Shown here in pieces: positions 35,301 through 43,200 of a stretch of 64,000 nt of DNA. Position 1 is the first letter of the stretch; every line of letters starts with the position of its first letter. The notes beneath the pieces were generated by a model. It had not been told where the DNA came from, did no database searches, and saw nothing but the letters and a program-made list of their open reading frames with translations. The position numbers and the translations under genes were made by a program. The stretch comes from Metridium senile. Taxonomy: Eukaryota; Cnidaria; Anthozoa; Actiniaria; Metridiidae. The DNA lies in the NCBI GenBank assembly GCA_949775045.1, contig OX459096.1:44362379-44426378 (forward strand), given 5' to 3'.

Positions 35301-36154
35301 GAAATAAAGCATCTAACCTTCTTACTTCCAGGCTTAACAAATGTTTTACTAACTCATCTACTTGACATTGTTCTCCGCTCTTTTACAACGTAGAAATAAA
35401 GCATCTAATCTTCTTACTTCCAGGCTTAACAAATGTTTTACTAACTCATCTACTTGACATTGTTCTCCGCTCTTTTACAACGTAGAAATAAAACACCTAA
35501 TCTTCTTACTTCCAGGCTTAACAAATGTTTTCCTTACTCATCTACTTGACATTGTTCTCCGCTCTTTCACAACGTAGAAATAAAACACCTAATCTTCTTA
35601 CTTCCAGGCTTAACAAATGTTTTACTAACTCATCTACTTGACATTGTTCTCCGCTCTTTTACAACGTAGAAATAAAACACCTAATCTTCTTACTTCCAGG
35701 CTTAACAAATGTTTTACTAACTCATCTACTTGACATTGTTCTCCGCTCTTTTACAACGTAGAAATAAAACACCTAATCTTCTTACTTCCAGGCTTAACAA
35801 ATGTTTTACTTACTCATCTACTTGACATTGTTCTCCGCTCTTTTACAACGTAGAAATAAAACACCTAATCTTCTTACTTCCAGGCTTAACAAATGTTTTA
35901 CTAACTCATCTACTTGACATTGTTCTCCGCTCTTTTACAACGTAGAAATAAAACACCTAATCTTCTTACTTCCAGGCTTAACAAATGTTTTACAAGACAT
36001 TGAACCAGACATGAAGCTGAGGAAAGCAGATCATTATTTGCCAGACCACCTTGTAACTGATCGATTAGAATTTGAAGAAATCATACCATTGTCTGTATTA
36101 TCAGGAAAAGGGATTGAAGAACTTCGACAGAGATTAAGAACATTACTTATATAA
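19711..36154 (+). CDS. GTPBP10: GTPBP10-like Obg GTPase with N-terminal degenerate helicase-C-like domain (18 exons)
   Basis: Exons: 19711-19849, 20396-20480, 21253-21292, 22122-22218, 22349-22425, 22969-23007, 23083-23143, 23541-23662, 25124-25210, 25770-25880, 26519-26718, 27699-27944, 29986-30059, 30540-30592, 31070-31177, 33931-34008, 34401-34530, 35976-36154. All junctions are GT-AG and in phase, giving 641 aa. Residues 287-641 are an Obg-family GTPase: a glycine-rich Obg fold, then G1 GFPNAGKSS (435), FTT, DLPG (482), TKMD (558) and SVLSG (622). This matches animal GTPBP10, a mitochondrial large-ribosomal-subunit assembly factor (human 387 aa). Residues 1-46 are Arg-rich, like a mitochondrial presequence. 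Residues 89-245 resemble a DEAD-box helicase C domain ([28 protein letters not shown]) lacking the HRxGRxxR motif. No stop or start separates the halves; exon 10 joins exon 11 in phase 0. Two genes remain possible if exon 11 has an unseen alternative first exon. Confidence 0.9.
20080..20350. repeat. GAT-rich microsatellite tract
   Basis: Degenerate (GATGAT/AATGAT)n sequence lies immediately upstream of GTPBP10 exon 2. Confidence 0.75.
20820..20960. repeat. Diverged copy of the 26051-26195 foldback
   Basis: It shares CTCTATCATTGCAAGCTCA and the following GTTCGTCTC and CTACCTTTCAA motifs with the element at 26051-26195, and the arms near 20830 and 20890 are inverted. It lies in GTPBP10 intron 2. 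Confidence 0.6.
21505..21700 (+). repeat. Pyrimidine-rich tract
   Basis: CT-rich imperfect repeats of TTTCCTTTC/TTCCCTTTT type in GTPBP10 intron 3. Open frames here are low-complexity (Phe/Ser/Leu only) and are not genes. Confidence 0.6.
22440..22885. repeat. TTTA/TTCA microsatellite
   Basis: Long (ATTT)n and (ATTC)n tract in GTPBP10 intron 5 with a higher-order repeat of about 120 bp containing TTATGTGTTTACTTACTTA (near 22695, 22778 and 22848). Confidence 0.9.
23156..23368. repeat. GTCC/GTCT microsatellite next to a splice donor
   Basis: (GTCC)n passes into (GTCT)n with interspersed TACC units. It begins only 12 bp after the exon 7 donor (23144). Uninterrupted Ser/Val/Cys frames across it are artefacts of the repeat. 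Confidence 0.9.
24032..24856 (-). CDS. Nested antisense intronless gene, probable N-myristoylated Ser/Arg-rich protein
   Basis: The 274-codon frame lies within GTPBP10 intron 8 on the opposite strand. I chose the start at 24856 because it gives [11 protein letters not shown], a strong N-myristoylation signal (Gly2, Ser6) with an adjacent palmitoylatable Cys4; the frame also runs 60 codons further upstream, probably as 5' UTR. Residues about 39-110 contain four tandem units of about 19 residues around [14 protein letters not shown], with basic-directed Ser sites (RxxS) suited to PKA/CaMK-type kinases. The C-terminal part (about 185-250) is predicted helical and basic (ARTSSRVSP near its end). 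Codon composition and the repeat phase favour real coding. I do not recognise the family. It likely encodes a membrane-tethered phosphoprotein; the function is unknown. Confidence 0.65.
   Translation of the reverse strand: MGNCVSDQQSKHETLKTSTVVELQTNAARQVWQGSFDDELSLRSVSSVKDQRNDVLSVRSVSSHSLRQRNSQNALSLRGVSSHSLRQRHSQAALSHRSVASQRVLRGSLTLQSLSTDDLNSTTLDLSFSDQGSIGESIHSLPSACTVHIDPDESRNCSSTSSFKNSECGQSNNQPNQSLPSVSESGYLDIEAFTRKVNDQLRNLSASATGRASKMGRAFSVIRRLDSAIVNAMSKVRNIRARTSSRVSPMLGNEGRHQTTPVSDDCSDVVFLSD
25866..26027 (+). repeat. Duplicated and inverted exon 10 / 5' splice site
   Basis: The last bases of GTPBP10 exon 10 plus its donor (CTGTGTCCAGAGCA then GTAAGTAGTG) are repeated: a partial direct copy near 25914, an inverted copy at about 25933-25970, and a full direct copy at 25988-26025 that regenerates the GTAAGTA donor at about 26004. 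The block forms a strong hairpin just inside intron 10. Confidence 0.85.
26051..26195. mobile_element. Foldback MITE
   Basis: CTTGAAAGGTAG at the left is mirrored by CTACCTTTCAAG at the right, and the GAACGTTGAGCTTGCAAT arm is mirrored by ATTGCAAGCTCAACGTTC. An ATG (AAGATGGCG) follows the right end but belongs to sequence shared with the copy at 20820-20960, so I do not use it as a gene start. Confidence 0.75.
26736..26794. repeat. CAGT/CGGT microsatellite
   Basis: Tandem (CAGT)n with CGGT variants, starting about 18 bp after the GTPBP10 exon 11 donor (26719). Confidence 0.9.
26935..27088. repeat. Foldback repeat
   Basis: AGCAGCTGAGATATGGCCAC at the left is mirrored near 27065-27086, and TTTCCCCATACAAA is mirrored in the middle. 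It lies in GTPBP10 intron 11. Confidence 0.75.
27165..27575. repeat. CCAAC/CCGAC tract and 65-bp minisatellite
   Basis: Simple (AACC)n/(CCGA)n sequence passes into about four copies of a unit of about 65 bp containing CCGACCGATCAACCGACCTA. It lies in GTPBP10 intron 11, before exon 12. Confidence 0.85.
28217..29429. mobile_element. Long-TIR element carrying a helicase fragment
   Basis: The arms at about 28217-28362 and 29285-29429 are near-complementary over about 140 bp (AAACCCTAAACTTGTCGCGC at the left against its complement at the right, and TTGTTGCGTG sub-repeats). About 0.9 kb between them holds a RecQ-like helicase 5' fragment and a smaller hairpin near 28980-29050. There is no transposase, so it is non-autonomous. 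Target duplication is uncertain (TAA/TAT). It lies in GTPBP10 intron 12. Confidence 0.7.
28552..28839 (-). pseudogene. RecQ-like DNA helicase, N-terminal fragment
   Basis: The frame starts [17 protein letters not shown] and includes [13 protein letters not shown] followed by a Walker A motif, [16 protein letters not shown], as in RecQ/SF2 helicases. About 75 residues match before the similarity stops, possibly at a former donor (GAAGGTTACC). No DEAH box, no other motifs and no downstream exon are seen. It is enclosed by the inverted repeats of 28217-29429, so I read it as a captured gene fragment, not a working gene. Confidence 0.65.
29633..29790 (-). repeat. tRNA-derived SINE, same family as 54655-54912
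   Basis: It shares GCTCCGTTTTACGGGTATTT, AAAGCTACTCAAAGCTACAC and a B-box-like GGGGATCGGACTC stretch with the better copy at 54655-54912, but lacks the A-box head. It lies in GTPBP10 intron 12. Confidence 0.6.
31283..31438. repeat. CAAA microsatellite
   Basis: (CAAA)n tract interrupted by CAACAAA in GTPBP10 intron 15. The apparent Phe/Cys/Leu/Val frames on the minus strand are repeat artefacts. Confidence 0.9.
31590..33640. mobile_element. Large foldback element in GTPBP10 intron 15
   Basis: Outer sequences around TTTTGTAACACCGTAAAA (about 31595) and GGTGTTACAAATTTC (about 33613) are inverted. Inside, 31830-32330 and about 32770-33225 are imperfect reverse complements (ATTCTTTCATTCGACGTGAA and its complement). 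Part is shared with 4855-5465. No coding sequence is recognised. Confidence 0.6.
33635..33865. repeat. Foldback repeat
   Basis: The arms around GAGTGCAAACAATATAACCG and its complement flank TAGTC/ACTAAT-rich sequence. It is short and non-coding. Confidence 0.6.
34700..35975 (+). repeat. 92-bp minisatellite carrying decoy 3' splice sites
   Basis: The unit contains CATCTACTTGACATTGTTCT, a pyrimidine tract CTTCTTACTTCCAG and then GCTTAACAAATGTTTTAC. That last part equals the first 18 bases of GTPBP10 exon 18. Acceptor copies fall at 34780, 34872, 34964 and so on every 92 bp to 35884, followed by the true exon start at 35976: 13 decoys plus one real site. Splicing to a typical decoy (those carrying ACGTAG) would read 20 codons and stop at that TAG. 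Units differ by a few substitutions (for example AAAGCATCTAAC against AAACACCTAATC). Confidence 0.95.
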
Positions 36155-37273
36155 CAGATTAAAAAGTAACTATTAGAAATCACGTATTTTTATCAAAGAA
36201 AATAAAGAAATCTCTGCTTAGCAAGGTACTTGGAGAGTGACTTACTTAGTAGCGGGTTTTTCGGAAAAATCGGATTTTGGGCTTCCTGTGTCGTCGTGAT
36301 ACCCGCGAGAAACATGGGGCCTAGACAAAAAAGGAAAGTGAAGCCCAAAACCAACAAAGGAAGCTCAAAACCGATTTTTCCGAAAAAACCCAAAGTGACT
36401 AATTACTTATACGAACTCAAGAACATTTTATGTAATTTGTTTCATTCAGCTATGGCATGGGGAAGGGGAAGAAGAGAATGACTGGAGAAGAGGAGGAAAG
36501 GAAGAGACTACTACAGAACCTCGCAATTGGAAAGAACTGGTCATAAAATTTAGGGGGGGGGGGGGGGGTGGGGTATTTTCTTTTTGTTCAAAGACACACA
36601 CACACATGCACACAAAGGCGTACACTATTTGACCAGTTCCTAATGTCAACATTGTGGCTCAGCAGCACTTCACTTGCACACAGCAACGACCAGTTATAAA
36701 CAAATTGTCTCATTAACTGTCCTTCTTTATTTTTGTTTTCGTTTATTTCTCAAGACTAACTTAATAATAATGTTTCTGTTAGTTTCCAAAACTCCTGGCA
36801 ACACAGGAATCCCAGTACATAATTAAAACAAATGTCGCGCAGCCAAAGGTAGCCCAGTTTACCCTGGATAACAGGGTCTACCTAATTAAACAATGAGTGC
36901 AAGTGAGAGTACAGTAAAAGCCCAGGTATAAGAACCTGAATTTTTCATTTTAATATAAATGGGTTAATAGGTTCTTATGTGGAGGGGGCTTAAAATGAAA
37001 ATTTTTAGCCTAACAGGTTCTTAAAGCCCGGGTTCTTATACGTGGGCTATTACTGTATTGTGAAATAGAATACTATTTTGTGCGACACTGACAAAGAGTT
37101 CATGCATTAGTTCAAAACTTCCAAATACCCAAAGGAAATGATAAAGTAAAGACTTGTGAGTAGCTAAATGCGTCTTGTTGAACGCCTATTTTCTTTTTAG
37201 TATATCTTTGCAGTCTTCTTTTATAGATAGTATTATTTCTTGATACACTGTTTCTATATAGCAATCTCTCCCC
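36155..37273. other. Convergent intergenic interval, GTPBP10-like gene and P450
   Basis: It holds the AATAAA of the GTPase gene, a hairpin at about 36240-36400 (GGTTTTTCGGAAAAATCGG and its complement), a poly-G run at about 36552-36568, an AC-repeat near 36593, and an inverted AGCCC/GGGCT pair near 36918-37050. No gene is seen. Confidence 0.5.
36200..36205 (+). terminator. Polyadenylation signal AATAAA, GTPBP10-like gene
   Basis: A canonical AATAAA lies 46 bp after the TAA stop of the GTPBP10-like gene. Confidence 0.6.
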
Positions 37274-40200
37274 CTACTCGTTTGTTTGTTGCACCTCTCT
37301 CTCTACGAACACTATTTCAGGGCACATGTAAGGTGTAAAGAAAGGCATTCCTCTTGTTTTCACTTTTTCTGGAGCTTTTGGATCAGCTAAACGAATCGAG
37401 TATTTCTGTAAAACAGATGTCACAACAATTCGTGTAATTGCCAGAGCGTAACGATAACCAAGACATTTTCTGGGACCCATCCCAAACCGGAAGTACGATC
37501 CAGGTACTTGTCGACTTCCGTCGGCGAATCGCTCGGGTTCAAATACTTCCGGGGTTTTCCAGTATGCCTCATTGAAGTTGAGTGAGTGGGTGTCCACGCA
37601 TACAGGTGTCTGTAGACAAAACATTACATTTTCAGCTATAGAACAACGTATCAAAGTACATTGATACTTATTTGCAAATACTCTTGCATGTGGGAGAGAT
37701 GTATGGAAAAGTTACGATCTCGACAATAAAGTAAAATACCTAATAATAAGTCTTTTAAAATATCTGTACAATCTTACCCCTTGAGGAATTTCATATCCTG
37801 CCAAATTGGTTACTGGTTTGACGGTTCGTTCGGGAAGGCTCAGTGCTAGTGCAGGATGCATCCGGGCACTTTCTTTCAGTACCATTTCCATATAAGGTAA
37901 TCTTTTATCTAAGTCTTGGACTTTTGATGGGTCTTGACCGTGAACATTCTCGTCCACTTCATGACTTAGCTTTTCTTGAATGTCCTGGTACTTAGCTAAA
38001 TCACTCAATGCAAACGATGTGGCTGCAAAGCTAACATCCACGTTAAGAAGTAGGATTTCATCCACTGAATGGAGAAGCTATAAAAATGGAACAAGAGATA
38101 AAAACATATATCAGATATCATTCACTTTGCCTCAGTTCCATTCTTTTTTCTTCCCTTTCCATTCCCTTTGCCCTCCATTTCCTTTGTCACTCCCTTAATT
38201 GCTTTTCCCTTTGCTCTCCCTTTTCAATGCCTTTGCCCTCCCTTTCCATTTTCTTTGTCTTCTTTTTGCCCTCCTGTTTATTTCCTTTGCCCTCCCTTTC
38301 CTCTTCCTTTGTCCTCCCTTTCCACTTCCTTTGTCCTCCCTTTTCCCTCCCTTTCTTCTCCCTTTGCCCTCCCTTTCCCTTCTCTTAAGTATTCTATATC
38401 TATGACATCATTGAGACTTCATAATAAGAAGCTAGAGTAAAACAGATATAATCTGTCAAGATCAATATATCCTTTTCCCAAAGTAAGCTCAGTCAGCTAA
38501 CTTATACTACAACTTTATACAGTAAGTACCTCACGTTCCTTGAGATCAAGTGAATTATTTCTCAGCTGTGCCATCATCATAAAGAACAACGCATCGTCAG
38601 AACTCTTTAAACGACCTTCTTCGTATTCATTAAACAAAAACAGGTTGAACTCTGACCACGTCTTGTTGAATGTTTGTGCCTGTCGGTTGGCTTTGGTTTG
38701 TAATTTGGAATAAAACGGTAGCTTTGTTTCAAGACGATTAAATAGATCCACTGTGTCTTGTAGCGTGTAGCTTATTTGGACGATTTTGTCAAAATACCTT
38801 TCCAGAACCTCCTCCCCATAGACCGTTTGTACAAGAACTCGAAGGGTTACATTGGACAATCCTTGTTTCATAAGATCCACTGGTGTGTTGGTTGGTAAAT
38901 TGCTCAAGAACATTTTACATTCTCGACCAATTACTGGAAGAAAGAGGTGACATAGTTTGAGGTGAAGTATTTCTCAAATGGACCTCGACATCTCTTAACT
39001 TCATTTCGTCCATGGCTGTTTGCCAGGCAGTCACCAAAAACTTGCTTCCAGACAGAACCAAGACAGGTAAAGTTACGTTCACGTTGATGTGAGTAATGAT
39101 CCGAGTAAAAACTACGAATTGCTTCAGCATTTGACAACACACTGAAAAAAAGTAAAATGCAAACAATCAATCATTGTGAATCTGTTTACCCATTCGACCA
39201 ACCCCAGACCAACCCTTCCACCCCATCCACTGCACCAATCCATCCATCCACCAATCCATCCATCCAACCCAACCACCCATCCAACCCAGCCATTTATCCC
39301 TCTAGCCATCCATGAACCCTCCATGAACCTAACCGGTCATTCAGTTAGTCATTCAGTTAGTCATCCATTATTTCATTTATCTATTCATATTTTATTTACG
39401 TGCATTCTTTCTATCAATCAGTATTTCGAACAGTCAGTCAGTTTTAGGGATTTTTTACAAACCCGAAAAATCGGGTTTTGGGATTCCTGTGTTGTAACAA
39501 GCAACTGATTACACAGGAACCCCAAAGCTCGTTTTAGGACAAGTCTAGTATGCACACGAGTATAAATTAACTTTTTTTTTTTAAACTACTTACAGCACAG
39601 GGGTTAGGCAGTGCCAGATGTAATACAAAGAACCATGTTTTTGAGAAAGTGGTCTTCCAAAAAAGTTCACTTGATTAAAATGACCATATGGCAGGTTGGG
39701 CTTCTCTCCCTTCATTCTTTCTCCTTTTGCATCTCTCCATGGAACACGAAATTGTACAAGAAGTAACTGCAATTAAAGACAAAAATGCAATAAAAACTTG
39801 ATATAACTTACTCGATTTATTTCGCTTGAGCGAGAGTGTTGGCTAAGCAAGGCAAATAGCAAATCGAAACTGTGGTGGATCGAAGACGCCGTTAGAAGGG
39901 AAAATCCCCGGCATGTAGGCTGTCCAGCAGGACATCAGAGGTTATTTTCTACTTGCATTAGCGTTTGTAAATGGTTTGTGATCATGATGCAACGAGAAAC
40001 GAAGAGGTTTCCGAAGGGGTAAAATGGGAGCTGGAATTGGCCTTATTTTTGACTGGGAAAATGAGATTGGATGCACTGGGACTGGGATTTACAAATAAAA
40101 GGACAATAGAAAATGGGAATGGGATTGAAAACTTGATCAAAACCGATGGGATTATGTGATTTTTGACTGGGATTTGGACCAAAGATTCTTGGAAATGTGA

Positions 40201-43200
40201 TTCGGGTACTTGACCCGGTTTCTGACGGGGACGTTCCGCTGGTACCTCTAAACCCTGACCCTATTTAAGACAGCAGAATCCTAACAATACGTACCCTATT
40301 CAAGACAAATTGGTAAAAAGTAGACCCTATCCAAGACTCAAGGGGGAAATTGTATACCCTATGTAAGACATTCAATATAATAATGCTAGAACTATCATAA
40401 ATGAAATGTGTGTGAAATATTCTGTAACATTTTGTTCATAGTAAGCAAAGCATCTGTACAGGCCCGCAAATGAACCCAGGCCCGCAAATGATCCCAGGCC
40501 CGCAAATGAACCCAGAACCGTCCCGCAAATGATCCCAGGCCCGCAAATGAACCCAGAACCGGCCCGCAAATGAACCCAAGTAAAAATGGAATCTGGAAAG
40601 GACTAAAAAAAAAATCACGACAACAAAATTATTATGATATATGATAAATATTGTCAATATTCATTAAATAAGTAAGACAAAAAAAGAACAGTTCGGGCTT
40701 TCCAACTAGACTCTATCGATCGATTGTTGCACGTTGATATGAAGCTTTGACTAATATATGGTCTTTACTGAGTCTACGGGTTTCTAATTGGATCAAAGAA
40801 ACCTCAAACGAACAGAAAAATGCTAATTTCAACGTATTCATATATCAGAATTTTGATATAGACAAGTTAAAACTTATGATATAGTATGTTGTGAAATTAT
40901 AATAAAAATTGCAATGTTGAATGTTTTTGTCGGTCTGGAAAATTTTAACTATGGTCCAATTACTTGATTTTTTGCTGATCTATGTAACTTACATGTTAAT
41001 TTCCGGTAAACTACACTTATCATGTCACAACGGTAGATATTTATAAATCGAAGAAAACTACTTTTCACAGAAGCAGTTAATGTGCCGATTTTATGCCTTT
41101 TTGACTAACGATGAATCTATATGCATGTGTTCAGACTGTTTAGTGAATTGTTTCGGTCGGTGTTGCAAAACACTTTACCTGGCCATTTAATCGGTCGTAT
41201 GAAATAACCCGGTGAATCGCCATAACAAAGAATACTCGCTCATACATGACAGGCTAGCACGCGTGTTCAGTTGGGTCTTCAATTTGTTCGTTCTGTTGTA
41301 ACTCTGGTTTTATCGACTGCTATGAAATCATTTATAATACTTGTAATATTGTTGTTTGTTTACACCGCAAACACAGCCAACAACGAAAAGGAAAAAGAAA
41401 AGAAACAAGTAAGATACCGGTTGACTTTATCAAACCAAAACACTTTAGAACGATTAAAATATGATCGATCAAATCATTATTAAGTTAATAGAGGGAACTA
41501 TCAAATCTAGCTATATCTAAATGGAAACTAGCGAGTATAAACTAGTATATAGGCTGCGTCGGTGTTTGATATACTATATCAAACACCGACGCAGCCTATA
41601 CTATTCTCACTGATCATCTACTCCCAAGGGAGATGGTTAATGATATGCAAGACTATATAAAGAATGCATTTGGTGTTAGCTCATTCTTAGTTGCCCAAAC
41701 TAGCGAGACAAACAACATCAAACCGGATAGTAGGATGAAAGGGGCAGATGGATGTTACGGGGAATAATCCTGTGGTGTTGAGAAAGAAAGTCCACTCGAG
41801 TGTTTTTCCTCCACCCTCCCGCCCACTTTTTCCTACTTATATTACCTCGGCACTTTGTCCCTCCGGATCTATTTCCATTGTTTAGCCTAGAACAATGGAG
41901 TCCTATTGTTCCCATATCTTAATCATCGACAGAGGGACAATGGCCAGTGAGAATGTATTACTAGTTTACTCGCTAGTTCAAGTTCCATTTAGATATAGCT
42001 AGATTTCATAGTTCCCTCGATTAACTATGATTTGATCGATCATATCTTAATCGTTTAGTAAACGATAGGTAATATTAAAATACCGTAAAAAAATGTTAAT
42101 TTAATAATTTTATATAGTTTAAATCATTTAAGTTCCTACTTTGTATTGTATGTACGTAAAGGTTTTGATATTGATTTCATTTTAAAGATAATAAAAAATC
42201 TTATAAGTCTGTACTAGTTAGCCGGTGTAAATATAGCATAAGAAAATGTTCGTACTCTGCTTAGAACTAGCTCGTTTACATGTTGACATTGTTATTCACA
42301 TGTTATTCTTTCGTCACGTATTTGCTAAAGTTAGAATATGTTTCATTTAATTGTCAATAGCAAAAATCATAAACAATTACGTTTTTAAAATAGTTACATT
42401 TTCAAATACAGTGAACTATAATGAACCAGTTTAATAAGCTAGTTCATGTTGATACATTTTATCCGCTTGAATAATAGAACAATAATATGGCACATATGGC
42501 TATATCGTTTAATAATAACATTTTATATTATTCAATAAAGACTCTTAATAAACAATTCTAAACTTATATATAGCCCTCACTTGGTTGCTTATTTTTGTTT
42601 TACTTATTTAATGAATATTGACAATAGTTTATCATATATCATAATAATTTTGTTGTCGTGATTTTTTTTTATTCCTTATTCCTTTCCAGATTCCATTTTT
42701 ACTTGGGTTCATTTGCGGGCCGGTTCTGGGTTCATTTGCGGGCCTGGGGTCATTTGCGGGACGGTTCTGGGCTCATTTGCGGGCCTGGGTTCATTTGCGG
42801 GCCTGTACACATCAAGCATACATTCTCCACTTACGTGCTTTAGAAAGATACCATCATAAAAACTACTATAGATATTCAATATAATCATCACTGATGATTG
42901 TATTGAATATTTATAGTTGTTTTTATGATGGTAAAGAACTGTAACAATGTATCAAAGCATGCGCAATATAATATCATATTTATATCATAAGGCCTAGTCT
43001 GGGACCTTAACTCGCCTTAACTCGCGCAAACTCGCACAAACTCGCATTAACTCGCACAAGCTCGCAGTAAATTACTCAATGTCATAATGCACAGGGAATT
43101 GCCTTATCCTCATCTCACAAAGCTGAAATATACACATATAAGTCATGTTCTTTTTGTCACTCCAAATTATGGGATTTTTCCTTAACTCGCCTTAACTCGC

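Noticed and set aside
34700..35975. CRISPR-like regularly spaced repeat array
   Set aside because: The 92-bp units are contiguous and nearly identical with no variable spacers, and the unit contains a host exon boundary. It is a minisatellite in a eukaryotic intron.
38934..38983. A 50-nt intron in P450 exon 3 instead of a frameshift
   Set aside because: It is phase-compatible, but it has a weak donor (GTCCAT), is far shorter than other introns here, and would remove a segment that aligns well to P450s. I kept it only as a caveat.
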